A stretch of 64,000 nucleotides of DNA, taken from an uncultured Pseudomonadales bacterium (GTDB lineage: Bacteria; Pseudomonadota; Gammaproteobacteria; Pseudomonadales; Cellvibrionaceae). Below are positions 54,031-63,690 of the stretch, piece after piece. Position 1 is the stretch's first letter; each line of letters starts with the position of its first letter. The notes under the pieces were generated by a model. That model saw only the letters and a list, made by a program, of their open reading frames with translations, searched no databases and was not told the DNA's origin. Where the stretch lies: the NCBI GenBank assembly GCA_947488935.1, contig CANLBN010000002.1, positions 372,001-436,000 of the forward strand, given 5' to 3'. Made by a program: the position numbers and the translations under genes.

Positions 54031-54834
54031 ATGCTAGTTGATTCTCATTGCCACCTCGATAGATTAAAGCTCGATAAATACGAAAATGGCTTAGAAGGAG
54101 CGATAGAAGCCGCTCTATCGCGTGATATTCAGCAACTATTATGTGTAGGTATCAGTATTAATAATCGTAAAGATGTTGTTGGTATTGCCGAAAAATTCGA
54201 CCCTGTTGTATGCTCTGTAGGTGTACATCCCTGCGATGTAAAAGAGGGCGTAGCCTCTGAGGATGACCTTGTGGAGTGGTCGAGCCACCCCAAAGTTGTG
54301 GCGCTCGGTGAGACAGGCCTAGATTACTACTACACCGAGGACGATAAAGCCCTGCAGCACGAGAGCTTTTCTATCCATTTACGTGCTGCTGCGCGTGCCA
54401 AATTACCTGTTATTGTACATACACGTGATGCTCGGGCAGATACTATTAGCTTAATTAAAGAGCATGGTAGCCAAGAGCACGCAGGCGTTTTACATTGCTT
54501 TACCGAAAATTGGGAGATGGCAAAACAAGCCATCGATATGAACTACATGATCTCACTCTCGGGGATTGTGACCTTTAAAAATGCCTTAGAATTAAAAGAC
54601 GTTGCTAAACAAATCCCACTAGATCGCTTGCTCGTCGAGACAGACTCCCCATACCTTGCGCCAGTACCTTTTAGGGGTAAACCTAATGAGCCTCAATACG
54701 TACGCGAAGTGGCCGAATATGTTGCCGAGTTAAAAGGCATTAGCTTTGAAGAGCTAGCACGTATTACTACTGAGAATTTTTATCGCCTATTCCCCAAAGC
54801 CGATAATTTCAACATCAAAAAACAAGCCTCTTAA
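54031..54834 (+). CDS. TatD-family metal-dependent hydrolase
   Basis: The 267-residue enzyme has the TatD metal site: DSHCHLDRL (His6, His8), GETGLDYYY (Glu and Asp around residues 91-95), PVIVHTRDA (His130 region), VLHCFTE and VETDSPYLAP. TatD proteins are 3'-5' exonucleases or deoxyribonucleases; YcfH/TatD/YjjV cannot be told apart here. It is in the holB-pilZ operon, 52 bases after pilZ. Confidence 0.9.
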   Translation: MLVDSHCHLDRLKLDKYENGLEGAIEAALSRDIQQLLCVGISINNRKDVVGIAEKFDPVVCSVGVHPCDVKEGVASEDDLVEWSSHPKVVALGETGLDYYYTEDDKALQHESFSIHLRAAARAKLPVIVHTRDARADTISLIKEHGSQEHAGVLHCFTENWEMAKQAIDMNYMISLSGIVTFKNALELKDVAKQIPLDRLLVETDSPYLAPVPFRGKPNEPQYVREVAEYVAELKGISFEELARITTENFYRLFPKADNFNIKKQAS

Positions 54835-54846
54835 TAAGGCGCTTTT

Positions 54847-55311
54847 ATGAGTATCTCTGTTGTTCTTGGATTATTATTTGCCTTATTTGGTGCATCATTA
54901 TTTAGAAGCGCACTTAAAAACTATAAAAAGGCACAAAAAAGTACCGAGTGGGTGCAAGCTACAGGTAAGGTGAAAAAAGTAGTACTAATTGGTAAGCGTT
55001 TAGTCGACGGTAAAATGCAAGACGCTGACAGATTACAAATGGATTACCTATATAGCGTAGAGGGCAAAGAATACACCGGCCATCAAATTGCTTTTTATAC
55101 ATTAAGTTACCCAGCAAGCTACGAATTTGCACAAAGCCATTCCGTAGATAGCGAAATAACTATTTATCACAACCCTACAAAGCCTAACGAATCTGTACTA
55201 ATTACTGGCCTACATAAAGACAAACCATATAGTGAACTCGTAATGGCTGCCCTTGCTCTCTTATGTGGTTTTATTGTGATGGTTGCAGGCCTATTAGGAT
55301 TAATTGGGTAA
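54847..55311 (+). CDS. DUF3592-type membrane protein
   Basis: The 154-residue protein has an N-terminal membrane helix (about residues 4-20), a periplasmic or cytoplasmic domain with TGKVKKVVL ... YLYSVEGKEYTGHQI ... EITIYHNPTKPNESVL (DUF3592 pattern) and a C-terminal membrane helix (about 130-152). Function unknown. Starts 12 bases after the tatD stop, so probably last in the operon. Confidence 0.75.
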   Translation: MSISVVLGLLFALFGASLFRSALKNYKKAQKSTEWVQATGKVKKVVLIGKRLVDGKMQDADRLQMDYLYSVEGKEYTGHQIAFYTLSYPASYEFAQSHSVDSEITIYHNPTKPNESVLITGLHKDKPYSELVMAALALLCGFIVMVAGLLGLIG

Positions 55312-55543
55312 ATTTGTAATACACATTTCTTTGACTAAATCGCTCTGCTTTAGCAAATTATAAAACTTGATCTCGCTCATTTTACTGCCTTTGTCTTCTC
55401 CTTTTTTATACGAATACATAGCATACATAACGATCTATTAAAAAAAAATAGACTTTGAATTGGTCGTTATAATTGTTAGTATCATACGAAGGGAATTTTA
55501 TTTGCCCACGCTCTTAGTTGAGATAACTCTAGAGTAATGATGT

Positions 55544-57598
55544 ATGAACAGACATACGGATATTTTTAACTCTACAAAAATAGATACAAGGGCTCGTTTA
55601 CGCTTGCTCTATGGTAATGCTATTGGTGGTTTATTCGTTACCTTGTTATGTATGTCGGTCCTTTGCTTTGCCTTCGATACTCCAGAGCAGCAACGCTCAA
55701 AAACGATTATTTTTTTCGTGTTTCTTACGGTTCATAGTCTCAGATTAATTGACAATATTTGGACACTACGACAATCCCAAAAAACAAATTTTAATTTAAC
55801 GACAGCAGTTTGGCGTTTTAGTATCGGCGTTGTTCTAAACAGTAGTATTTGGGCTTCTTATAGTGTGCTCTTTGTCCCTACAATGCAAAATATAGAGATT
55901 ACCGTTACTGCTGTCATTATGTCTGCATTAGCGGGTGGTGCTATTACAGTTTTAGCGGCGTCAACACGGCTCTCGCTTGTTTATATGTCGAGTTTAATCT
56001 TACCTTTTTCTATTATGGGGTTTTACAGTGAGTTTGAATATTTTCACTATATTTCATTTCTTGGTATCAGTTTTTGGTTTGTTATGTTGGTCTCAGCGGG
56101 ACAGGCAGGTAAATTTATATCGGAGACGCTCTCACTAAAAAATCAAAATGCCTCATTGCTTGATCTAATGAATATAGAGAAACAAGAAGTAGAGCGTATT
56201 AATAATCAACTTATAACGGTTAATGAACAGCTTGATAGATATAACCACACACTTGAGTCAGAAGTCGAAAAACGCACAGAAGAAATCTATCGGCTATCTA
56301 ATATAGATTCGCTGACGAGTCTTGCTAATCGTAGCGCTTTTTTAAAAAGCCTCAAAAAAATACTGCAACAATCAATCAATAGCGGACTCAATAAGCACTA
56401 TGCATTGCTGTTTATTGACCTGGATGGTTTCAAAGATGTAAACGATGGTTTTGGACACAAAATAGGTGATGCGGTACTTAGTGAAATTGCCTATCGGCTT
56501 AAACAGTATGAAGTAGTTATCGATATAGATGACAGGAAAGACATTATGTTGTGCCGTTGGGGAGGCGATGAGTTTTTATTGCTGAGATTATTTGAAGACG
56601 ACACTACCCTCGATACACTTATAGAGAATATTCAACAAAGCGTGCTAGAGCCAATCGGCGTCGCTTCTAATAATATAACTCTTGGCGCTAGTATTGGTAT
56701 TGCAAAATTCCCACTGGATAGTGTTGATGCCCATGAGCTGATTCAATATGCAGATATTTCTATGTACCACCATAAAAAACATGGTGAAGGCCAAGCGACG
56801 TATTTTTCACCGAGCTTGTTCATAGAGTTCCAGCACGACCAAGTTATTCGAGATGGCCTCAAATACGCACTTGCTAAAAATGAACTCTCGTTATTTTATC
56901 AACCGATTATCGATATCGAAACGAATAAGCCTTGGGCAATAGAAGCGCTAGCAAGATGGTGGCACAACGATCAATCGGTGTCGGCTTGCGAGTTTATCCC
57001 GATGGCCGAAAAATCTGGTCGTATTGTCGAGATTGGTGCCTGGGTACTTCATCAAGCTTGCCAAGATGCCGTGCAATGGCCATGCGAACTTGCTCCTGCG
57101 GTATCGGTTAACGTGTCGTCATTGCAGCTGCTGGATGCAGATTTTATTGCAGTGATTAATCGAGCATTATCTGATAGTGGGTTGGCACCTAATAGGCTGC
57201 ATCTGGAAATCACCGAAAGCGTCATGCTAGAAAATGGTGAGCTAGCCAGCTCGCAACTTAAAGCAATCACCGATAAGGGGATACATATCTCTATCGATGA
57301 TTTTGGCACGGGTTTTTCGTCGCTTAATCAATTGCAAACAATGTCGTTTGATATCATTAAAATTGACCGGAGTTTTTTACAAGGCCTAAGTCAAAAAGAC
57401 CTCACAATTATAGCTGCCACCAAATTAATAGCCGATGAATTTGATGCCAAAACAGTGGCCGAAGGTATTGAGACTGAATCGGAGCTAATGAGCCTAAAAG
57501 CGCTTGGTATCCGATATATTCAGGGCTACTTGCTGGCTAAGCCTATGGCGAATGAGATGCTTCACGATTGGGTTAAGCGTTTTTCTGATGGTAAGTAG
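55544..57598 (+). CDS. Membrane diguanylate cyclase/phosphodiesterase (GGDEF-EAL)
   Basis: Bifunctional-looking cyclic di-GMP protein of 684 residues. Six or so membrane helices make up residues 20-200, a coiled coil follows (about 206-250), then a GGDEF domain with intact GGDEF (340-344) and an EAL domain with EAL (467-469) and the loop DDFGTGFSSLNQL. As both motifs are intact, the direction of net activity cannot be predicted. The 3' end overlaps the convergent glycosyltransferase gene by 26 bases. Confidence 0.92.
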   Translation: MNRHTDIFNSTKIDTRARLRLLYGNAIGGLFVTLLCMSVLCFAFDTPEQQRSKTIIFFVFLTVHSLRLIDNIWTLRQSQKTNFNLTTAVWRFSIGVVLNSSIWASYSVLFVPTMQNIEITVTAVIMSALAGGAITVLAASTRLSLVYMSSLILPFSIMGFYSEFEYFHYISFLGISFWFVMLVSAGQAGKFISETLSLKNQNASLLDLMNIEKQEVERINNQLITVNEQLDRYNHTLESEVEKRTEEIYRLSNIDSLTSLANRSAFLKSLKKILQQSINSGLNKHYALLFIDLDGFKDVNDGFGHKIGDAVLSEIAYRLKQYEVVIDIDDRKDIMLCRWGGDEFLLLRLFEDDTTLDTLIENIQQSVLEPIGVASNNITLGASIGIAKFPLDSVDAHELIQYADISMYHHKKHGEGQATYFSPSLFIEFQHDQVIRDGLKYALAKNELSLFYQPIIDIETNKPWAIEALARWWHNDQSVSACEFIPMAEKSGRIVEIGAWVLHQACQDAVQWPCELAPAVSVNVSSLQLLDADFIAVINRALSDSGLAPNRLHLEITESVMLENGELASSQLKAITDKGIHISIDDFGTGFSSLNQLQTMSFDIIKIDRSFLQGLSQKDLTIIAATKLIADEFDAKTVAEGIETESELMSLKALGIRYIQGYLLAKPMANEMLHDWVKRFSDGK

Positions 57599-58667
57599 CA
57601 GTAGGTTTAACTCTTGATAATTCAACTTGTCCCCAAAGCTCGTCTGCTAATTCTTTATTACTAATCCACTCATCATCTTCGATGCCATTAACAATCCAGT
57701 TTGCAATTGCAGCAGGGACGTCGGGGTAGCTTATACGCTTGGCTTCAAAATTAGTTAGCCAATGTTTAAGTGCAGCGAAATCGAGCGTTTCCATGATTGT
57801 ACCTAGACCTAATTTTTCTAGCGCAACAGCATTAGAGAGTTGCTCCATTTGGCCTTTAAGAGGTTTTACAAGCAACTTTTTGCCAAGGTGAATCGCCTCG
57901 CTACCTAACTCAAACCCTGCGTTGCTAATAACGCCATTACAACTTGCTAAGTCTGCTTTAAAACCTTCACGACTAAGAGGGCATAAGATGATATGCGTTA
58001 AATGGCTCGATTTAGCGACAAGCTCTTGCGAAAAATTACCATAGACATGAAATTGGTAATCGTTAAAAGGCTCAATAAAGCAAATAACCTCTTCGGGGCT
58101 TTCAAAGCCTAAGTAAACCACAATTTTATTGTTAATAATGTTGGCAGGCTCCGGGTGTGTCTCTGCAATAGGCGGCAGTATGGGCTGATCAAAATGATGC
58201 CAGTGCAGTCCAAGTTTTATAGTAGCGGGAGCAAAGTGCTGCATAAAGAAGCGAGTCATAAAATTATCGCCTGCTTTAGGTATATCGTGCTCAAAGGCAT
58301 ATTGATGGCCTAAGGCTATGGATTTCTTATACTGTTTTTTTGCAGCCCATGCACTGATTGGTTCAAAGTCTGTCAGTATAAGGTCATATGCATCAAGATC
58401 GAGTGATTGAATGTCCTTGTACAACTGTATTAGGCTATTTTGTATAATCGTCTTAACTATTTGGACGGACCCTGCTTGGGTGACAAATGTTAAGCCTCGA
58501 CAACAGCGAAAATTGCCAAATTCTTCCATATCAAATAATAGCTCTTGTTGACGTCCACTAAATAAGTAATCAACGTCAATGCCTTTTTGTTTTAAGGCTT
58601 TGTTCATTGCTCGGGCACGCGTGATGTGTCCATTCCCTGTTGCTTGTACACCGTATAGTATTTTCAC
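57573..58667 (-). CDS. MJ1255/VC2487-family glycosyltransferase
   Basis: The 364-residue GT-B type enzyme starts with KILYGVQATGNGHITRARAMNKALKQ (residues 2-27, in part) and has a C-terminal NAGFELGSEAIHLGKKLLVKP donor-binding loop. It belongs to a group found from archaea to Vibrio without a known product. The next gene upstream on the same strand is a PAP2 phosphatase (35 bases), so a lipid-linked sugar or membrane-lipid modification is plausible but unproven. Confidence 0.82.
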   Translation of the reverse strand: MKILYGVQATGNGHITRARAMNKALKQKGIDVDYLFSGRQQELLFDMEEFGNFRCCRGLTFVTQAGSVQIVKTIIQNSLIQLYKDIQSLDLDAYDLILTDFEPISAWAAKKQYKKSIALGHQYAFEHDIPKAGDNFMTRFFMQHFAPATIKLGLHWHHFDQPILPPIAETHPEPANIINNKIVVYLGFESPEEVICFIEPFNDYQFHVYGNFSQELVAKSSHLTHIILCPLSREGFKADLASCNGVISNAGFELGSEAIHLGKKLLVKPLKGQMEQLSNAVALEKLGLGTIMETLDFAALKHWLTNFEAKRISYPDVPAAIANWIVNGIEDDEWISNKELADELWGQVELSRVKPTATYHQKNA

Positions 58668-58702
58668 TCAGTATTTTCCCAATTAATATATGGTAAGTTT
58701 CG

Positions 58703-59227
58703 TTAGGCTAGTATGTAGAGGCTATATTGGCTAATACTAAAACCCAATAAAGCACCAGCGAGAGTATCTGTCGGGAAGTGCACACCGAGCATCACTCGAG
58801 ATATCGCTACGTTAATGGCCCAAATTAATAAAGGTATTAGCAGAAGAGGGTAGGCAAAGCTAATAAGCCCTGTTGCCAAAAAAGCAGCGGAGGTATGCCC
58901 AGATGGAAAGCTAAACTGATCCGAGGGTTGTATAACACTGCTAAATCCAGGTATTGCTTGTTGTGGGCGATTGCGCTTTAACCTATTTTTTAAAATAAAA
59001 TAAAGGGAGCGCTCTATAATCAGGCCCAGTGCAAAGGCCTTTAGTAATAGCCATTGCCCCAAAACAACAAAAATAGAGTTAGCCAGTAGGTATAGGTGGC
59101 CATCGGCACTGCCAGAGACCCAACGATAAATACTAAGAATAGGCTTTTTATATTTTCCTAGGCAGCAATACCGACACCAGTGAAAGGTCTGTAGGTCGAC
59201 TCCATGAATGATTTGCAAAATTCTCAT
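58703..59227 (-). CDS. PAP2-family phosphatase
   Basis: The integral-membrane phosphatase (174 residues from the ATG at 59227, preferred over GTG 59236 because AGGAG then lies at 8 nt spacing) has the three motifs KRNRPQQAIPGF, PSGHTSAAF and SRVMLGVHFPTD. Such enzymes dephosphorylate phosphatidate, PGP or undecaprenyl pyrophosphate. The start is close to a long intergenic region, so it heads the pair with the glycosyltransferase. Confidence 0.88.
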   Translation of the reverse strand: MRILQIIHGVDLQTFHWCRYCCLGKYKKPILSIYRWVSGSADGHLYLLANSIFVVLGQWLLLKAFALGLIIERSLYFILKNRLKRNRPQQAIPGFSSVIQPSDQFSFPSGHTSAAFLATGLISFAYPLLLIPLLIWAINVAISRVMLGVHFPTDTLAGALLGFSISQYSLYILA

Positions 59228-59404
59228 CGCATTCACTCCTGCTTTGTTTGTTGTTTATCACAGTACTGTGTATTTATGTCACCTTTGTGACACTAGCAAA
59301 GAGAGAATAAATTTATTGTCTTTGCCTTTAGAGCTAGTGTTTGGATGCTAATGAGATGATATGATCGCGAAATAAAAATACTGACGATAAAGGGGATAAG
59401 TTAG

Positions 59405-60022
59405 GTGCAAAACCAATTAAAAGTAATGCTTGAGCTTCAAGATGCTATGAACACGCGTGTACATAGCGAGTGGCGTGATCAAGGGTTTGAATGGTATCGA
59501 GCGATATGGATTGAATCTGCTGAATTAATGGATCACTACGGCTGGAAATGGTGGAAGCATCAAAAGCCCGATGTCGAACAAGTAAAGCTTGAGCTTATTG
59601 ATATTTGGCATTTTGGCTTAAGTATTTTGTTGATCAATAAGGCTTCTATCGAGTCGATAGCAGAGAAGGTAACTACCGCGCAACAAACCCCTAAAACCGA
59701 CGACTTTAAAGTGAGCCTTGAGGCTTTCACTGCATATACCCTAGTGGAAAAAGACTTCTCCGTTAGCCTGTTTGTAGCGCTTCTTAAGGGTATGGATATG
59801 AGTTTTGATGACCTTTATTCGGGTTATGTGGGCAAAAATGTACTCAACTTCTTTAGGCAAGATCACGGCTATAAAGAGGGTACTTACCAAAAATTGTGGG
59901 ACGGTCGTGAAGACAACGAACACTTGGTTGAAGTAGTCGCCGAGCTTGATGTGAGTGATGCGCAATTTAGCGCTAAGCTGTATCAATCCCTTAAAACACG
60001 CTATGAGGCATGCTTATCTTAA
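59405..60022 (+). CDS. Dimeric all-alpha dUTP diphosphatase
   Basis: The 205-residue protein has the helical NTP-PPase metal-binding motifs: WIESAELMDHYGWKWWK (E-x3-E type) and ELIDIWHF (E-x2-D), as in dimeric dUTPases of phages and marine bacteria, and not the trimeric Dut. It hydrolyses dUTP to dUMP, keeping uracil out of DNA and supplying thymidylate synthesis. GTG start at 59405. A second half of the family fold (residues 95-205) matches the C-terminal cap. Confidence 0.85.
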   Translation: MQNQLKVMLELQDAMNTRVHSEWRDQGFEWYRAIWIESAELMDHYGWKWWKHQKPDVEQVKLELIDIWHFGLSILLINKASIESIAEKVTTAQQTPKTDDFKVSLEAFTAYTLVEKDFSVSLFVALLKGMDMSFDDLYSGYVGKNVLNFFRQDHGYKEGTYQKLWDGREDNEHLVEVVAELDVSDAQFSAKLYQSLKTRYEACLS

Positions 60023-60040
60023 GCAAATATACTTAAAGGG

Positions 60041-60068
60041 ATGAAATTATTGAAAAAAACTCTATAAT
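60041..60068 (+). promoter_or_regulatory. Predicted promoter of mdh with tRNA-type discriminator
   Basis: ATGAAA (60041-60046), 16-nt spacer, perfect TATAAT (60063-60068), then GCGCACCT. The -35 is weak (4 of 6 match). The -10 to +8 layout is the same as at the two plus-strand tRNA promoters. Leaves a leader of about 105 nt to the GTG start. Confidence 0.6.
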
Positions 60069-60178
60069 GCGCACCTTTATAATTTTTAGCATAACCATTG
60101 CTAGTCTTATCTAGGTCTCTACTTTCTATATACGTATTATTAAGTAGGCCTTTTTTACACATCAACCGGAGAGACAAT

Positions 60179-61159
60179 GTGAAAGCACCTGTACGAGTTG
60201 CCATAACTGGCGCCGCTGGCCAAATTAGTTATTCTTTATTGTTCCGCATAGCTGCGGGCCAAATGTTAGGCGAAGATCAGCCCGTTATTCTTCAATTGCT
60301 AGAAATTACCCCTGCGCTAAATGCACTTAAGGGTGTAGCAATGGAATTAGACGATTGTGCATTTCCATTATTGGCCGGTATTGTACAAACCGACGATGCA
60401 AATGTTGCTTTTAAAGATGCAGATTACGCATTACTTGTTGGTGCTCGTCCTCGTGGACCAGGCATGGAGCGTAAAGATCTATTAGAAGCTAATGCTGCGA
60501 TCTTCTCTGTTCAAGGTAAGGCAATTAATGCTGTCGCTTCGCGCGATATTAAAGTATTAGTTGTGGGCAACCCAGCAAATACTAATGCGGTTATTACTCA
60601 GCGTAATGCGCCAGACATCGACCCACGTAACTTTACTGCGATGACTCGCCTAGACCACAACCGTGCATTAACGCAGTTGGGTCAAAAAACCGATACTAGC
60701 ATTAACGATATTTCTAAAGTATTGATCTGGGGTAACCATTCAGCAACTCAGTACCCAGATATTCACCATGCATCGGTTGCGGGTAAGCCTGCAATGGACC
60801 TTATTGATCAAGCATGGTACGAAGAAGACTTTATCCCAACGGTACAAAAACGTGGTGCAGCTATTATTGATGCGCGTGGTGCATCTTCTGCGGCATCTGC
60901 GGCAAATGCCGCAATCGACCATGTTCGTACTTGGGTTATGGGCACCGAAGAGGGTGATTGGACAAGCATGGGTGTTTATAGCGACGGTAGCTATGGCATT
61001 CAAGAAGGCTTAATCTACTCATTCCCATGTGTTTGTAAAAATGGCGATTGGGAAATCGTTCAAGGCGTCGAGATCAATGATTTCTCTCGCCAAAAAATGT
61101 CAGAGACAGAACAAGAATTAGCCGAAGAGCGTGATGCAGTTGCTCACCTTCTTCCTTAA
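60179..61159 (+). CDS. mdh: Malate dehydrogenase
   Basis: The 326-residue NAD-linked enzyme of the TCA cycle has TGAAGQIS (residues 10-17), the long-chain NANPANTNA substrate loop region (NPANTN), TRLDHNRA, and catalytic His187 ([10 protein letters not shown]). I choose the GTG at 60179 as the start because CCGGAGAG lies just upstream and the dinucleotide-binding motif begins 10 residues in; the longer frame to 60098 adds unrelated residues. It is the cytosolic-type MDH common in many proteobacteria. Confidence 0.95.
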   Translation: MKAPVRVAITGAAGQISYSLLFRIAAGQMLGEDQPVILQLLEITPALNALKGVAMELDDCAFPLLAGIVQTDDANVAFKDADYALLVGARPRGPGMERKDLLEANAAIFSVQGKAINAVASRDIKVLVVGNPANTNAVITQRNAPDIDPRNFTAMTRLDHNRALTQLGQKTDTSINDISKVLIWGNHSATQYPDIHHASVAGKPAMDLIDQAWYEEDFIPTVQKRGAAIIDARGASSAASAANAAIDHVRTWVMGTEEGDWTSMGVYSDGSYGIQEGLIYSFPCVCKNGDWEIVQGVEINDFSRQKMSETEQELAEERDAVAHLLP

Positions 61160-61209
61160 GGCTAGTTTATTAAACTGTATTAATACTCATTGAGGTATTA
61201 GTCGTATAA

Positions 61210-61235
61210 AACGCGAGCATTGCTCGCGTTTTTTG
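61210..61235 (+). terminator. Intrinsic terminator after mdh
   Basis: AACGCGAGC (61210-61218) and GCTCGCGTT (61222-61230) form a 9-bp stem with a 3-nt loop, followed by TTTTTTG. Fifty bases after the mdh stop, so mdh is monocistronic. Confidence 0.92.
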
Positions 61236-61294
61236 TATCTGCTCCATTATCAATTATTGCTCCAGCAAATAAAATTTAACAAGGTATGTAATTT

Positions 61295-61780
61295 ATGGCT
61301 CCGTCTACTAACCATCCAAAAATTGGCAATAAAGCTCCTGCATTTACACTTAAAAACCAGCGAGGAGAAAAAGTTAGCCTCAAAGATTATGCCGGTGAAA
61401 AGAATGTGGTTATTTACTTTTACCCGAAAGCAATGACGCCGGGTTGTACTACGCAGGCCTGTGGTATTCGTGATACACAAAAAGAATTGGCAGAGCGCGA
61501 TACCGTGGTTTTTGGAATTAGCCCAGACCCCGTTGAACGCCTACAAAAATTTATTGATAAACAAGACTTAAACTTTGATTTACTCTCCGATGAAGACCAT
61601 GCACTCGCCGATAAATACGGTGTTTGGGCCTTAAAAAAGTTTATGGGCAAGGAGTTTATGGGGATTGTGCGTACAACATTTATTATTAATAAAGAGTCCC
61701 GCCTAGTTGGCGTTATGGATAAATTTAAAACTAAGACACACCACGATGACCTGTTGGCCTTTTTAGATGAGCACCTATAA
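61295..61780 (+). CDS. bcp: Thioredoxin-dependent thiol peroxidase (Bcp/PrxQ)
   Basis: The 161-residue peroxiredoxin reduces peroxides. The peroxidatic Cys is Cys51 in MTPGCTTQAC, with the resolving Cys56 five residues on, typical of the Bcp/PrxQ group. GKAPAFTL (as NKAPAFTLK) at the start and an extended C-terminal helix match the family. Single gene, not linked to a regulator. Confidence 0.93.
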   Translation: MAPSTNHPKIGNKAPAFTLKNQRGEKVSLKDYAGEKNVVIYFYPKAMTPGCTTQACGIRDTQKELAERDTVVFGISPDPVERLQKFIDKQDLNFDLLSDEDHALADKYGVWALKKFMGKEFMGIVRTTFIINKESRLVGVMDKFKTKTHHDDLLAFLDEHL

Positions 61781-62054
61781 GGCTTTTAGTTAATTAGTCT
61801 ATAATATTTTAAATAATTATATTAAAAATTTTCTTTAAAAACAGTACCTAATAACACATAGTTAAAGTGAAATATCGAGCAATTTGGCAAGTGTTTGTTT
61901 ATTAATGGTTTGTGGCTGATAAATAAGCTTAAATAAGGAGCTATTTACAGTGCTAGATATAGCTTAAATGATTGATCGGTGCCGCTAAAAACGTTAGAGT
62001 GGCGCCTCTTTATCGAATTATTTATTCAACATTTATTTCTACAAAAGAGGTTCT

Positions 62055-62381
62055 ATGTCTTTCTTTATACCCAATGCACATGCGCAAGTAGGAGCACCTG
62101 CTGGAGACGGCTTAACAAGCTTATTGCTAATCGGCGGTATGTTCGTTTTGATGTACTTTATGATCATACGCCCACAGCGCAAACGCCAAAAAGAGCACCA
62201 AGCACTTATCCAAAATGTTGGCAAAGGCGACGAAGTCGTCACTAATGGTGGTGTCCTTGGTAAGGTTGTTAAAGTTGATGAAAACTACATGGTGATAGAA
62301 GTTGCCAATAATGTAGAGCTAAAACTGCAAAAAATTGCACTACATGCCGTACTGCCAAAAGGGACTATCAAAGCTATCTAA
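62055..62381 (+). CDS. yajC: Preprotein translocase subunit YajC
   Basis: The 108-residue protein has one membrane helix at about residues 21-38 (LTSLLLIGGMFVLMYFMII), a basic RPQRKRQKEH segment, then a KGDEVVTNGGVLGKVVKVD pattern. It is an accessory of SecDF in the inner membrane. Unlike many genomes, neither tgt before it nor secD/secF after it is adjacent here. ATG start at 62055. Confidence 0.9.
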   Translation: MSFFIPNAHAQVGAPAGDGLTSLLLIGGMFVLMYFMIIRPQRKRQKEHQALIQNVGKGDEVVTNGGVLGKVVKVDENYMVIEVANNVELKLQKIALHAVLPKGTIKAI

Positions 62382-62409
62382 TACACGTATTAGAATTGAT
62401 GCCCACCGG

Positions 62410-62444
62410 AAAAGCCATGATGATATATTCACCATGGCTTTTTT
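62410..62444 (+). terminator. Intrinsic terminator after yajC
   Basis: AAAAGCCATG (62410-62419) pairs with CATGGCTTTT (62433-62442), followed by T-run through 62444. It is 29 bases after the stop, ending yajC as a single transcript. Confidence 0.9.
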
Positions 62445-62530
62445 GTTATTTAATAACCCGATTGATGACTAAATCGTTACTATATGTATGTATTTTATAA
62501 TTCCCTGAGTTTATCTAAAAGAGTATTTGC

Positions 62531-63595
62531 ATGACTATAAAGACAGACTTAATTGATTGGCCTGCAAAATTAGATTTAGCATTATTGCCAACGCCACTCC
62601 AAAGACTCGATCGACTCTCCGCAAAGCTGGGTGGGCCAACGATTTGGATAAAACGAGACGACCTGAGTGGTAGCTTATTGAGTGGTAATAAAGTGCGTAA
62701 GCTAGAATTTACTGTCGCTCATGCAAAGGCTGAGGGCAGCGAGGTATTAATTACTTGCGGTGGCTTACAGTCTAACCATTGTCGCGCGACAGCCGTTGTT
62801 GGTGCACAGTTAGGTATGCCGGTTCATTTAGTCTTGAGGGGCACATTAGACGAGGCTAACAATGCCGAGCTAGATGGTAATTTACTGTTGGATCATCTGG
62901 CGGGTGCTAAGGTCGACTATTACGCACGCGAAGATTACCAAAAAAACCTTAAAAACATACTAGATAGAGTTAAAGAAGACTATCGCCTCAATGTGCAAAA
63001 GGCGCATATTATTCCAACGGGTGCCAGTGACGGTATTGGTCTGTGGGGTTATGTGGCAGCTTGCAAAGAATTGGCTGAGAATTTTCGATCAAATCAATTA
63101 TCACCCGACCTTATTGTTACGGCAACAGGCTCTGGCGGCACGCAGGCGGGGCTCACACTAGGTGCTAAGCTCTATGATTTTGGCTGCGAGGTACTTGGGT
63201 TTGCAGTCTGTGATGATAATGCTTATTTCAAGCGTAAGGTAACAGCAGACATTACCGAATTTAAAGTCCGTTATAGCCATCGCTTTAATGACGCTCTTGC
63301 AAGTACAGACCAAGATGTTTTCGCTGAGGCGCTAATGGCCATACATACCAATGACCACTATATTGGTGATGGTTATGCCATTGCCTCCGATGACGTGCTA
63401 GAGAGTATTATTATGCTTTCTCGTCTTGAGGGGATAGTACTGGACCCAGTCTATACAGGTAAGGCGTTTCATGGCTTAATACAAGAGATTCAACAAGGGC
63501 GCTTCGACCACCTCAAGAATATTGTTTTTGTACATACCGGTGGTGGTTTTGGTTTGTTTCCCTATAAAGACCGCTTGCAAAAATTGATGACTTAA
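62531..63595 (+). CDS. D-cysteine desulfhydrase / ACC deaminase family PLP enzyme
   Basis: The 354-residue fold-type II PLP enzyme has the PLP lysine Lys54 (SGNKVRKLEF) and CGGLQSNHCRATA, with TGSGGTQAG as the phosphate loop. The family covers D-cysteine desulfhydrase (DcyD), ACC deaminase and related D-amino acid lyases; DcyD is the most likely. Reaction: D-cysteine to pyruvate, sulfide and ammonia. Begins 149 bases after the yajC stop, with its own promoter presumably between. Confidence 0.85.
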   Translation: MTIKTDLIDWPAKLDLALLPTPLQRLDRLSAKLGGPTIWIKRDDLSGSLLSGNKVRKLEFTVAHAKAEGSEVLITCGGLQSNHCRATAVVGAQLGMPVHLVLRGTLDEANNAELDGNLLLDHLAGAKVDYYAREDYQKNLKNILDRVKEDYRLNVQKAHIIPTGASDGIGLWGYVAACKELAENFRSNQLSPDLIVTATGSGGTQAGLTLGAKLYDFGCEVLGFAVCDDNAYFKRKVTADITEFKVRYSHRFNDALASTDQDVFAEALMAIHTNDHYIGDGYAIASDDVLESIIMLSRLEGIVLDPVYTGKAFHGLIQEIQQGRFDHLKNIVFVHTGGGFGLFPYKDRLQKLMT

Positions 63596-63690
63596 AATAT
63601 TTTTTATTTATAAAACAAAGAACTATAGATCAATTTTAAAAATGCAATTAACAGTTGCGACAGCTATCCTAATAATTACTGATAAACACT

